Assembly (NCBI GenBank): GCA_902776435.1
Contig: CACYQB010000007.1
Location: forward strand, 62,001-126,000
Reading direction: 5' to 3'
DNA: 64,000 bases
Source: an uncultured Bacteroidales bacterium
GTDB lineage: Bacteria; Bacteroidota; Bacteroidia; Bacteroidales; Muribaculaceae
Part shown: positions 1 to 7,979 of the stretch, piece by piece
Layout of the letters: each line of letters begins with the position of its first letter
How positions within the stretch are numbered: position 1 is the stretch's first letter
Made by a program: the position numbers and the translations under genes
Notes under the pieces: generated by a model
The model's input: the letters and a program-made list of their open reading frames with translations, nothing else
What the model was told of the DNA's origin: nothing
The model's database searches: none

Positions 1-64
1 TCTTGGTGAAGTCTAAGGTTTTGTCAAAATCCTTAGCTTCCATGCTATATAATCCTTCGCTCAT
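1..64 (-). CDS. kamE: Lysine 5,6-aminomutase beta subunit, N-terminal fragment (partial at window edge)
   Basis: Only the first 21 codons are inside the window, reading MSEGLYSMEAKDFDKTLDF and on past the left edge. The gene starts 41 nt after the kamD stop on the same strand, the position kamE occupies in known lysine fermentation clusters. KamE carries the cobalamin-binding domain and the PLP lysine of the adenosylcobalamin-dependent 5,6-aminomutase, but none of those motifs can be seen here. A second in-frame ATG at codon 8 is an alternative start. The call rests mostly on position and on the kamD partner. Confidence 0.75.
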   Translation of the reverse strand, partial: MSEGLYSMEAKDFDKTLDFTK

Positions 65-105
65 TGTATTATGTGTATTTAGTAACCTTATTTATGTGCT
101 TGTAA

Positions 106-1662
106 TTAACGCTTGCCTTTCATCAGGTCCACAAACGGGTTGAGGTAGTTCTCACCCTTCATGGTGACACCCTGCAAACCTTTACCGCCATTCTTGGGAC
201 GCTTCACGTCACCGAAGATGCCCTTCTCAAGTGCGGTAAACAGGCCTTCCTTAGTAATCTCTTCGAGCAACTTGATGGTATTGCCCAGCACTTCCTTGAC
301 ACGGTTACGGCAGATGCCGCCCTCGACAAACTCCATTTCCTCACCGATGCTCTTCATGTTATTGAAGATGTACTTGGCGTTCTCGATGGAGAGGTAACGG
401 TCGCTCATGAAGGGAGTGTGGATAGCCTCGGTGGGCATACCCAGCAACTGGATACCCTGATGGGTCCAGATGCCGATCATGTTGAACAGGGCGTCCTGAA
501 TGTGACCGCGGAAGATGTTACCAGTCATGAACTTCGTCGGCGGCATGTACTTCAATGTGGCCTTGGGGAAGATTTCGCGCGTCATCTGTGCCTGAGCGAG
601 CTCCAGCAGGAAGCCGTTCTCCAGCATCGGGTCCATCTCGAAAGCGTGACCCAAGCCCATCTGCTCCTCGGGCAGACCAGCCATGAGAGCCAGCTGCTCG
701 TTGATGAGGTCCGAAGCGAGTACCGTGTGAGCGGCCTCGACGGCGTCGGCGGTGGTGAGGTAGTTGTCCTCACCCGTGTTGATGATCACACCTGCAAAGC
801 CATTGATGATGCGGCTCATGTATTGGTCAATGAGCGTGCGCTGCATGTTGATGTCACGGAAGAGGATACCGTACAAGGCATCGTTCAGCATCACATCCAG
901 ACCCTCAAAGGCACCCATGATGGCGATTTCCGGCATACACAAGCCTGAGCAGTAGTTACACAGGCGGATGTAACGTCCCTGCTCCTCGCCCACCTCGTCA
1001 AGCGCCTTGCGCATGATGCGGAAGTTCTCCTGAGTGGCGAAGGTACCGCCAAAGCCTTCGGTCGTAGCGCCATAAGGCACATAGTCCAGCAGACTTTGAC
1101 CAGTGGTGCGGATAACAGCGATGACGTCGGCACCTTGACGGGCTCCTGCCTGAGCCTGTACCACGTCCTCATAGATGTTACCCGTTGCCACGATGATGTA
1201 GAGGTAGGGCTTGGGACCCTCACCGATCGTCTCGAGATAATGCTCGCGGCGTGCACGACGGGCACGGATGCGAGCCATGCTCTCGTCGATGACAGGCTGC
1301 AGAGCCGCTGCAATCTGCTTGGGATCACGTGTGACAACCTGGGTGATATCCAGTTCTTCACGAGCCACTTTCTCAGCAATCTGCTGGGGGTTGAGACCCG
1401 TCTGAATCATCGCGTTGGCGATAAAGAACAGAGCTCCCTCACCAAGCACACCCTTGTCCTTCAAGGTGTCAACGACCACATTAGGCAAGGGAACCTCATT
1501 ATCATCAATACCATCAATGCCCATCAAGCGGCACAATGTTCGCTCGACAGCCACCGTGGTATATTGCTCCACGAAGGACTGCACGTCCTCGGCGATGCCT
1601 TTTGCCAGTCCTCTGGCGTACTCGACTTTTTCAAAGTCTAATCCTAACTTGCTTTTTTGCAT
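106..1662 (-). CDS. kamD: Lysine 5,6-aminomutase alpha subunit
   Basis: The 518-residue product matches the usual size of the alpha subunit of D-lysine/beta-lysine 5,6-aminomutase (about 516 aa). This cytoplasmic enzyme uses adenosylcobalamin and PLP to move the terminal amino group of beta-L-lysine to C5, giving 3,5-diaminohexanoate. The alpha subunit forms the TIM barrel that holds the adenosyl group. Recognisable family stretches include FIANAMIQTGLNPQQIAEK near residue 80 and the Cys-rich LCNYCSGLCMPEIA in the middle of the chain. It follows kamC by 18 nt and precedes kamE, so it is part of one long operon. Length and start codon look normal and nothing suggests decay. Confidence 0.95.
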   Translation of the reverse strand: MQKSKLGLDFEKVEYARGLAKGIAEDVQSFVEQYTTVAVERTLCRLMGIDGIDDNEVPLPNVVVDTLKDKGVLGEGALFFIANAMIQTGLNPQQIAEKVAREELDITQVVTRDPKQIAAALQPVIDESMARIRARRARREHYLETIGEGPKPYLYIIVATGNIYEDVVQAQAGARQGADVIAVIRTTGQSLLDYVPYGATTEGFGGTFATQENFRIMRKALDEVGEEQGRYIRLCNYCSGLCMPEIAIMGAFEGLDVMLNDALYGILFRDINMQRTLIDQYMSRIINGFAGVIINTGEDNYLTTADAVEAAHTVLASDLINEQLALMAGLPEEQMGLGHAFEMDPMLENGFLLELAQAQMTREIFPKATLKYMPPTKFMTGNIFRGHIQDALFNMIGIWTHQGIQLLGMPTEAIHTPFMSDRYLSIENAKYIFNNMKSIGEEMEFVEGGICRNRVKEVLGNTIKLLEEITKEGLFTALEKGIFGDVKRPKNGGKGLQGVTMKGENYLNPFVDLMKGKR

Positions 1663-1680
1663 AGTATTATAGTATATAGT

Positions 1681-3054
1681 TCAATGTTTGTCTTTCTTAA
1701 CCATTGGGGGCATTGCTGCAGCGTTAAGCTGTTTCCTTGCCATATCGATCCACTCGCTGTCGATGCCCAGGCTCTGAGCGATGTTCAGCGCCTCGTGCGG
1801 CACCTCGCCATCCTGCACCTCGACCAGCTGGTAATCCATTGAGCCGTTCTCGAAGCCCTTGACCCGGAGGCAACGGGCATCGCCCGGCTCTATATCATAG
1901 TGCGTTGTCATGACCAGGCTCATATCTCTGCCCGCCAACACCTTGAGCAATGCCGATACCAGTGCGGCGCCCTCGGTGGGGTTGGTGGTTCGGGCCGGTT
2001 CATCTATCAACGCCAGTATTTTCTTGTTCTCGCGTGATGCCTTGATAACGGCATCGATGTTCTTCATCTCGGCGGCAAACGACGACAGGCCTTTCTCGAC
2101 CGACTGTTCGTCACCGATGCAGAAGTATATCTCTTCTTTCACGGCAATTCGGGCCTGTGCCGCGGGGATGCCGAACCCGAATTGGAAGAGCAGTTGACAC
2201 AGGGTCAACGTCTTCAATACCACGGTCTTGCCGCCCATATTGGCACCCGTAATCAGGGTAGGCAGCAAACCGAAACCGATGTTCACCGGCTGGAAATCCC
2301 GTCCGTGAACGGCCAGCGCCGCTTTCACCTGGGGATGGAACATGTCCTGATAACGGCACGTGCCGTCCTCAGACACTTCGGGGAAAGTCAAGCCCATCTG
2401 ACGCATCTGTAACGCCTTGGCCAGATTCACGTCGATACGCGCTAAGGCAATCTGGGCCTGTTCAATGGCCGTTGCAAAAGGATGCAACTGCTGGCTCAGG
2501 TCCCGTCTTACACCCTCCTCCAGTTCACTGGCCTGCAGCATGAGGTCATCTTGCTGGTCGGGGTGCTGCCGCATGGCGGCACGCAGGTCCTTGAGTTGGG
2601 CACAGTAGGAGTCATATATATAAAATGAGGCAATCTTCATCCCATCAGGATCGAGGATGGAGATAACCTCATCGAGTGCGGGTATGCTGACCACACCCTC
2701 CATGCCATGCTCTTGCAGCAACCGATTCACGTCGGTAGCCAGGATAGCGAGGTGCTTGACCTCAAATAACTCGATATCATCGAGGATGGACTTCTGGGAG
2801 AGGTTATTGATTGTTGTCCTGATATCTTTCAGTCCCTGCAACCTGAATTGCAAGGTGTCGATATAGGTCTTATCTTCACGCTCGATGAAGTCCGTGAAAC
2901 AACGCAACACGCCATAGGACTCCCTGATGTATTCCGCATCGGTCATCATGGACGAGTCAAGAAGCCAACGGCGAGCAAAGCCCGACTGCAGATCCAGCTG
3001 GTCGAGCATGTAGCGCAAGCCACAAGGCGAATCTATGACATTCTTCAGTTGCAT
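1681..3054 (-). CDS. kamC: MutS-like ATPase of the lysine fermentation cluster (KamC)
   Basis: A 457-aa protein related to the ATPase half of DNA mismatch repair MutS. It has a Walker A GANMGGKT at 270-277, a MutS-type signature SSFAAEM at 324-330, a Walker B ending in DEPARTTNPTEG from 351, and a H-loop TTHYD near 384-387. It lacks the N-terminal mismatch-recognition domains. The residues before the P-loop resemble MutS core and clamp helices. Such a protein always sits between kamB and kamD in lysine fermentation clusters, and a similar one accompanies ornithine aminomutase. Mismatch repair is therefore unlikely. A chaperone or reactivation role for the B12-dependent 5,6-aminomutase is my inference. 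It starts 2 nt after kamB ends, which suggests translational coupling. Confidence 0.85.
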   Translation of the reverse strand: MQLKNVIDSPCGLRYMLDQLDLQSGFARRWLLDSSMMTDAEYIRESYGVLRCFTDFIEREDKTYIDTLQFRLQGLKDIRTTINNLSQKSILDDIELFEVKHLAILATDVNRLLQEHGMEGVVSIPALDEVISILDPDGMKIASFYIYDSYCAQLKDLRAAMRQHPDQQDDLMLQASELEEGVRRDLSQQLHPFATAIEQAQIALARIDVNLAKALQMRQMGLTFPEVSEDGTCRYQDMFHPQVKAALAVHGRDFQPVNIGFGLLPTLITGANMGGKTVVLKTLTLCQLLFQFGFGIPAAQARIAVKEEIYFCIGDEQSVEKGLSSFAAEMKNIDAVIKASRENKKILALIDEPARTTNPTEGAALVSALLKVLAGRDMSLVMTTHYDIEPGDARCLRVKGFENGSMDYQLVEVQDGEVPHEALNIAQSLGIDSEWIDMARKQLNAAAMPPMVKKDKH

Positions 3055-3056
3055 TG

Positions 3057-4073
3057 CTAATTCTTTAATAAATCATACACAGGAAGTCCGATGGCTTCAC
3101 TGAGTCTGTTACACAGTGTGTCCGAATCGAGGACATAGCCCGAAGGCGATGTGGGATTTACCGTGACAGCGATGAGTTTGCTCTTCTGCAACACCCTTAT
3201 GCGTCCTCCGCCCTTGATGAACAACCTGAACTGCTGCGGTGAGACAAAAATCTTGGTGAAATCCCTCACCACCAGTTCGGTCTGCTTCAGGTTCTTGTTC
3301 ATCCTCACCTTCTCAAGGAAACCATCAACCAGGGCTCCCGAGACATAGAGCGTCTCGCAACAATCCATTCCCTGGAAGTGGAAGTCCTTGGACAGCGATG
3401 AGATGGCATCGAGGCCATGCAGTTGCCGGTCCTTATCGATGAACCACACGCCACTCTCGATGGGCATGAGCATGGCAATGTTCTCATCATCGGTCAGTTC
3501 AAGATTGATGAGGTCCACCACATGGGCGGTCTTGCTCACCAGCGTGTTCATGTTGACCGAGTAGGCCGCTCCGGTTGCCAGAATCATCGACTGGCTGACG
3601 GCGGGCGACGCCAGGCTCATTCGGGATAATGCACCGTCGATGACGACCAGGTCGATATCGTAACGCTGCATCTCGCTCATCCAGTGCTTGAGACCGCTGC
3701 CCGACGAAGGTCCTGACAAGAGAATCTTGCCGCCGGTGACCGCCCTGGCCGTCACCACCCTACCCAACGATGTTGTCACGTCGCTCACGTCGATGACCTC
3801 GGAGACGAGCCGCCGTTGGCGGTAATGAGTCTCGCTTGTCCCGAAGTACATCCCCTCACGGAGGACGATTTCAGGCTTTTGGGTGCGGGTTACCTGGTCG
3901 GTGGTCTCTCCATCAATGCCGATTGAGGTTACGGCGATGCGCTTGGTATGGACAGGCAAACGGTCGAGCACATATTTCAAAGTCTCTGTCTTACCTGTGT
4001 TTTTCTCCAGTCCCACGATAGACAGGCTATCGTACCGCAATATGTCATTGATGAAGGGCAACACTGCTGTCAA
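3057..4073 (-). CDS. kamB: P-loop accessory protein of the lysine fermentation cluster (KamB)
   Basis: This 338-aa protein has an N-terminal Walker A, GLEKNTGKT at 21-29, on a hydrophobic strand. The rest matches no enzyme I recognise. A later VVIDGAL could serve as a Walker B. Its place between kamA and kamC is the place of the uncharacterised KamB of Fusobacterium and Porphyromonas-type clusters. It lies 63 nt after the kamA stop and 2 nt before kamC. I infer that it works with KamC in maturation or reactivation of the aminomutase, but no residue-level evidence for the partner exists here. The gene symbol follows from cluster position. Confidence 0.75.
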   Translation of the reverse strand: MTAVLPFINDILRYDSLSIVGLEKNTGKTETLKYVLDRLPVHTKRIAVTSIGIDGETTDQVTRTQKPEIVLREGMYFGTSETHYRQRRLVSEVIDVSDVTTSLGRVVTARAVTGGKILLSGPSSGSGLKHWMSEMQRYDIDLVVIDGALSRMSLASPAVSQSMILATGAAYSVNMNTLVSKTAHVVDLINLELTDDENIAMLMPIESGVWFIDKDRQLHGLDAISSLSKDFHFQGMDCCETLYVSGALVDGFLEKVRMNKNLKQTELVVRDFTKIFVSPQQFRLFIKGGGRIRVLQKSKLIAVTVNPTSPSGYVLDSDTLCNRLSEAIGLPVYDLLKN

Positions 4074-4136
4074 AATTATCCGACGGCCCGTGAAGACGTT
4101 TCATTGTCGTCTTCACAGACCAGCGGATACATTCTA

Positions 4137-5420
4137 TTACTTCTTGTTGCGAACCTCGTTGCGCTCATGACGCTTAAGCGCCTTGGGCTCAATGTTCATG
4201 CGTTCACCCTCAAGCAGAGAGATCACACCGTCAACAGCCTTGTCGGCAGCCACCTGCTCCTTGGCACGTACAGCCTGGCACTCGGGACAGTTGCACTCGC
4301 TGTGGTAGTCGGTGGGCTCGGTGTAGGTCGTAATCACGCCCTCGAAGTTGCGCAATACCACCCTGCCGGGAGCCTGAGAAATCACATACTGAGGCATGAC
4401 GGGTGTCTTGCCGCCGCCACCAGGAGCGTCCACCACGAAGGTGGGCACGCAATAGCCGCTGGTGTGGCCGCGCAGGCCCTCGATGATTTCGATGCCCTTG
4501 CTGACGGGTGTGCGGAAGTGTTCCAGACCCATCGACAGGTCACACTGGTAGATGTAGTAAGGACGTACACGGATTTTCACGATTTCGTGCACGAGCTTCT
4601 TCATCACGTGAACACAGTCGTTCACACCGCGCAGGAGCACACTCTGGTTACCCAAGGGGATACCGGCATTGGCCAGCATCTCGCAAGCACGGCTCGACTC
4701 GGGAGTCACCTCGTTGGGATGGTTGAAGTGGGTATTGATCCAGATGGGATGGTACTTCTTCAACATGTCACACAACTCGGGCGTTACACGCTGCGGGCAA
4801 ACCACTGGAGTGCGGGTACCCAAGCGAACAATTTCCACATGAGGAATCTTCCTCAATTCCGAGATGATGTATTCCAAGCGCTTGTCACTCACCATGAGGG
4901 CGTCGCCACCCGAGAGGAGGACGTCGCGCACGGTGGGCGTGTTGCGGATATACTCCAACGCCTTCTCGATGCGGTCGATGCCACACTCGTTGTCCGTCTG
5001 GCCGGCAAAGCGGCGACGGGTACAGTGACGGCAATACATCGAGCACATGTCGGTGATGAGGAACAGCACGCGGTCGGGATAACGATGAGTCAGACCAGGC
5101 GTGGGTGAATCCTCGTCCTCATGCAGGGGGTCGAGCAGGTCGGCAGCAGCCTGATGGGTCTCAAGACCCGTGGGGATGCACTGACGGCGGATGGGATCGT
5201 GGGGATCATCGGGGTTGATGAGGCTCAAGTAATAAGGAGTGATAGCCATGCGCAAGGTCTTGAGGGTCTGCTTGACGCCCTCTTCCTCCTCGGCGGTGAG
5301 GCTCACATACTTCTTGAGCTCATCGAGAGTCTCGATGCGGTTTTTCACCTGCCACTTCCAGTCATTCCACTGTTCGTCGGTGACATCAGGAAACATCTGT
5401 TTTCTTCTTGATTCTACCAT
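4137..5420 (-). CDS. kamA: L-lysine 2,3-aminomutase
   Basis: A radical SAM, PLP-dependent enzyme (427 aa) that converts L-lysine to L-beta-lysine, the first step of lysine fermentation. The SAM [4Fe-4S] motif CxxxCxxC is C126-C130-C133. The PLP lysine is K338 in PGGGGK. The substrate carboxylate/amine ligands correspond to D294 and D331. The structural zinc Cys set is C376, C378 and C381, with C269. These lie one residue from the numbering of the clostridial KamA, so the full active site is present. The C-terminus is rich in Lys, Arg and Glu. It sits between kdd and kamB, with a REP-like hairpin in the kdd-kamA gap. Confidence 0.97.
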   Translation of the reverse strand: MVESRRKQMFPDVTDEQWNDWKWQVKNRIETLDELKKYVSLTAEEEEGVKQTLKTLRMAITPYYLSLINPDDPHDPIRRQCIPTGLETHQAAADLLDPLHEDEDSPTPGLTHRYPDRVLFLITDMCSMYCRHCTRRRFAGQTDNECGIDRIEKALEYIRNTPTVRDVLLSGGDALMVSDKRLEYIISELRKIPHVEIVRLGTRTPVVCPQRVTPELCDMLKKYHPIWINTHFNHPNEVTPESSRACEMLANAGIPLGNQSVLLRGVNDCVHVMKKLVHEIVKIRVRPYYIYQCDLSMGLEHFRTPVSKGIEIIEGLRGHTSGYCVPTFVVDAPGGGGKTPVMPQYVISQAPGRVVLRNFEGVITTYTEPTDYHSECNCPECQAVRAKEQVAADKAVDGVISLLEGERMNIEPKALKRHERNEVRNKK

Positions 5421-5440
5421 GATAATGTCAAATGATGATA

Positions 5441-5467
5441 CCGTGGAGGCACGCCAGAGCGTGCCCC
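5441..5467. repeat. REP-like palindrome between kdd and kamA
   Basis: A perfect 7-bp stem, GGCACGC (5448-5454) and GCGTGCC (5459-5465), closes a CAGA loop. It is preceded by CCGTGGA, so a GTGG lies one base 5' of the stem. The two REP elements near the RAYT gene at 37.7-38.0 kb have the same layout (GTGG, one base, 7-bp stem, short loop). No U-tract follows on either strand, so it is not a typical terminator. In an operon gap it could act on mRNA stability or be a REP insertion. Confidence 0.55.
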
Positions 5468-5487
5468 ATCGGCATCAAATTTCTTGA

Positions 5488-6561
5488 TTAAGCGTAGAGT
5501 TCCTCAAAGATCTTGCGCAGCTCGGGGCACTCGCGCAGCTCCTGCAAGGTAAAGTCGGCATGGCCCTTGGTGTAGCCGTTACCGATAATCATGTTCACGT
5601 CAGCGCCGATACCCTCAGCACCCAGGGCAGCCTTGGTGAAGCTGGTGGCCATCGAGAAGAAGTAAACCACGCCGTCATCCTTGGTGCACAGCACTGCAGT
5701 CATCTCACAGTCAGGCACATTTACACAGTTGATGGTGGTGTCGGCCATCTTGCCGTCGGTCAGCTTGTAAACCAACTCGTAAACCTCAACGGGAGTCATG
5801 CCGGCAACGCTCTCGACAACATCACAGAAGCCGAGGTCCTTGATGCGCTGGGTTGATTTGGGGCTATTGGCGAGGCCGATTACCTTACCGGTAACGCCTA
5901 CGCGCTTCTTGGCCTCGTAGCAGCAAAGCATACCGCTCTTACCACCAGCACCCAGGATCACTACGTTCTGACCATACTGGCAGAGCTTTGCGGTCTGAGC
6001 GGGAGCACCAGCAACGTCGAGGGCGCTCAAAGCGAGCTTCTCGGGCATGTCGTTAGGAATCTTGGCATAGATACCGCTCTCGAACAGGATAGCCTTACCC
6101 TTGATGTCTACCTGGTCAACGTCGGCGCGGATCTCGAGAATCTCGTCGATGCGCAGCGGGGTGAGTGACAGCGAAACGAGGGTAGCGATGCGGTCGCCTT
6201 CCTGCAAGTCGATCTTGCCCTTGAGGGCGTCACCGATCTTCTCAACCTTACCTAGGAGCATACCACCCGAACCGGTGCGACGGTTGCGGTGCTTGCCCTG
6301 CAGCTCGACGTTGAGGAGCATCTCCTTCTTGATTTCCTCCATCACCTCGGCCTCGTTGTTGGGGTCCTTGGCCTGCTGCTTAGCATAGTTGTGGATGTCG
6401 GTGAACGAAGCTGAGTCAATATTCAAGGTCTGTACATCGATCAGGATCTCGTTGTCGTAGATCTCGTCCATGTTGTTATCCAGCTTGTTGGCGGGCTGAG
6501 GAAGAATGCCCTTGGGTTCGATTACTCGGTGCGTACCGAATCTGTTTCCGTGTTTCTGCAT
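5488..6561 (-). CDS. kdd: 3,5-diaminohexanoate dehydrogenase
   Basis: The 357-aa product contains a medium-chain-type Rossmann motif, VVILGAGGKSGM, in the middle of the chain. The remaining sequence fits Kdd, the enzyme of Kreimeyer and colleagues' lysine fermentation set that oxidises L-erythro-3,5-diaminohexanoate to 3-keto-5-aminohexanoate with NAD(P). It stands between kce and kamA, as in Fusobacterium and Porphyromonas-type clusters. The N-terminus has MQKHGNRFGTHRVIEPKG, and the start is supported by an A/T-rich leader carrying heptad repeats. The length is normal and no key motif is missing. Confidence 0.93.
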   Translation of the reverse strand: MQKHGNRFGTHRVIEPKGILPQPANKLDNNMDEIYDNEILIDVQTLNIDSASFTDIHNYAKQQAKDPNNEAEVMEEIKKEMLLNVELQGKHRNRRTGSGGMLLGKVEKIGDALKGKIDLQEGDRIATLVSLSLTPLRIDEILEIRADVDQVDIKGKAILFESGIYAKIPNDMPEKLALSALDVAGAPAQTAKLCQYGQNVVILGAGGKSGMLCCYEAKKRVGVTGKVIGLANSPKSTQRIKDLGFCDVVESVAGMTPVEVYELVYKLTDGKMADTTINCVNVPDCEMTAVLCTKDDGVVYFFSMATSFTKAALGAEGIGADVNMIIGNGYTKGHADFTLQELRECPELRKIFEELYA

Positions 6562-6596
6562 TGTTTTAATTGGTTTAATAGTTAAACGATTATTGT

Positions 6597-6624
6597 TTTT
6601 TAGTTGTTAGTCCTTAGTTTTTAG
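6597..6624. repeat. Four 7-bp-period repeats between kce and kdd
   Basis: The plus strand reads TTTTTAG, TTGTTAG, TCCTTAG and TTTTTAG back to back, so the coding strand has the CTnnnAA pattern. The array overlaps the kce stop codon and lies about 35 nt before the kdd start. Related arrays occur upstream of kce, kal, htpG and the acyl-CoA synthetase gene. Confidence 0.7.
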
Positions 6625-7454
6625 TTGCGTTTGGGCAGGCCGAGGATCTCGCGGGCCTCGTCGCTGGTGGCGATGGGACGGCCCAGTTCCTTAGCGATGC
6701 GAACCACCTTCTCGACGAGTTCGCCATTGCTCTTAGCGAGCACACCCTTAGAGAGATAGAGGTTGTCCTCGAAGCCTACGCGCACGTTACCGCCCATGGC
6801 GATAGCGGCAGCAGCCATCGGGAAGGCGTGACGGCCAACACCGGTCACGGTCCAAGTCGAACCAGCGGGGATGCCGTTCACAAGCCAGCACAGGTTGGCA
6901 ACGGTGGCAGGGGTGCAACCGGGAACGCCCAGCACAAAGTTGAACTGCATGGGGTTGCCGGGAACCTCACCCTTGCGAGCCATGTTCAGGATGGTGTCGA
7001 GGTGACCCATTTCAAAGCACTCATACTCGGGCTTGATACCACGCTCGATCATGCGCTTGCCGAAGGCACGCATCGTGGGCATCGTGTTGTCAAAGATCTC
7101 GTCGCCAAAGTTGCAGGTACCGCAGTCGAGCGTTGCCATCTCGGGCAGCGGGGTCGTGTCGGTCGATTGCAGGCGCTCGTCGGGAGTCATACCCACAGCA
7201 CCGCCAGTCGACGGGATGAGGATGACATTGGGGCACACCTTGAGGATAGCCTCTTCACACTCCTGGAAGCGTGCACGGTCCTGAGTGGGTGTACCGTCGT
7301 CCCAGCGCACGTGCAAGTGCACGATAGCGGCACCAGCGTCCACAGCCGACTTGGCCTCACGAACGATTTCCTCTACAGTATAGGGCACGTTAGGATTCTG
7401 CTCCTTGGTAACCTCGGCGCCACAGATAGCGGCAGTGATAATCAGTTTGTCCAT
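6621..7454 (-). CDS. kce: 3-keto-5-aminohexanoate cleavage enzyme
   Basis: A 277-aa zinc-dependent BKACE-family lyase. It condenses 3-keto-5-aminohexanoate with acetyl-CoA and cleaves it to acetoacetate and 3-aminobutyryl-CoA. The zinc ligands H46 and H48 lie in VHLHVR, exactly at the positions known for Kce. The glutamate ligand is most likely E229 in VGFED. The stretch PSTGGAVGM and the terminal AREILGLPK are typical of the family. It lies between kal and kdd. The start at the end of a heptad-repeat leader gives the expected N-terminus MDKLIITAAICGAEV. Confidence 0.96.
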   Translation of the reverse strand: MDKLIITAAICGAEVTKEQNPNVPYTVEEIVREAKSAVDAGAAIVHLHVRWDDGTPTQDRARFQECEEAILKVCPNVILIPSTGGAVGMTPDERLQSTDTTPLPEMATLDCGTCNFGDEIFDNTMPTMRAFGKRMIERGIKPEYECFEMGHLDTILNMARKGEVPGNPMQFNFVLGVPGCTPATVANLCWLVNGIPAGSTWTVTGVGRHAFPMAAAAIAMGGNVRVGFEDNLYLSKGVLAKSNGELVEKVVRIAKELGRPIATSDEAREILGLPKRN

Positions 7455-7488
7455 TATAAGTTTTTAGTTGTCAGTTTTAAGTTTTAAG
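7454..7488. repeat. Five 7-bp-period repeats abutting the kce start codon
   Basis: On the coding strand five consecutive heptads of the form CTnnnAA (for example CTTAAAA, CTGACAA, CTAAAAA) run directly into the kce ATG, the last one sharing bases with it. The region is the kal-kce intergenic gap, so the repeat is transcribed as the kce ribosome-binding region. Confidence 0.75.
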
Positions 7489-7526
7489 TATCAATACTAA
7501 CGCCTTTAAGCCGATTGCTGATAGCC

Positions 7527-7916
7527 TTATTTCTTGCGTTGGCAATCCTTGGGAGTTACACAGGTACCCGAGGCGCGGCAAACGATGACGGGTTCATCGA
7601 GGATGTCGGTAGCCGATGCGCTGATGTCGGGGCGGGCCTGAGCCACCTTGCGGGCTTCAAACACCATGTGGCGTGAGGTATTACCCTCGCGGTCAATCCA
7701 GCCCTCAGCCTCGATAAAGTCACCGGCATAGACGGGAGCCAGGAACTCAATATTGTCATAGGCGCAGAAGAGACCTTCGTCGCCGTCACGCATAATCAGC
7801 AACTCGGTAGCTACGTCACCAAACAGATGAACCATGTGTGCTCCGTCAACCAGATTGCCACCGTAGTGGGCGTCCTTTGCGCTCATGCGCAGTCTAATCA
7901 TTGTTTTGTATTCCAT
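7527..7916 (-). CDS. kal: 3-aminobutyryl-CoA ammonia lyase
   Basis: A small (129 aa) hot-dog-fold protein of the size and sequence style of Kal, which deaminates L-3-aminobutyryl-CoA to crotonyl-CoA. Visible family features are the N-terminal [21 protein letters not shown], with the Gly-Asn-Leu-Val-Asp-Gly-Ala helix entry, and a central [15 protein letters not shown] strand typical of hot-dog thioesterase and dehydratase relatives. It is the second gene of the operon, between atoD and kce. Its start follows a five-unit heptad repeat. Confidence 0.93.
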   Translation of the reverse strand: MEYKTMIRLRMSAKDAHYGGNLVDGAHMVHLFGDVATELLIMRDGDEGLFCAYDNIEFLAPVYAGDFIEAEGWIDREGNTSRHMVFEARKVAQARPDISASATDILDEPVIVCRASGTCVTPKDCQRKK

Positions 7917-7920
7917 TATT

Positions 7921-7955
7921 TGATTAGTTTTAAGTTGTGAGTTTTTAGTTTTAAG
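7921..7955. repeat. Five 7-bp-period repeats upstream of kal
   Basis: The plus strand carries TGATTAG, TTTTAAG, TTGTGAG, TTTTTAG and TTTTAAG in perfect 7-bp register. They sit four bases upstream of the kal ATG on the coding strand, in the gap after atoD. The unit sequence and orientation match those before kce and before the acyl-CoA synthetase gene. Confidence 0.75.
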
Positions 7956-7979
7956 AACGATTACTATTGTCCAATGGCC

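Noticed and set aside
1681-3054. MutS mismatch repair or MutS2 gene
   Set aside because: It lacks mismatch-binding and Smr domains, is far too short, and sits in the lysine operon between kamB and kamD.
3948-5108. 386-aa open frame on the plus strand antisense to kamA
   Set aside because: It mirrors the highly biased codons of kamA on the other strand, has no family resemblance and no promoter.
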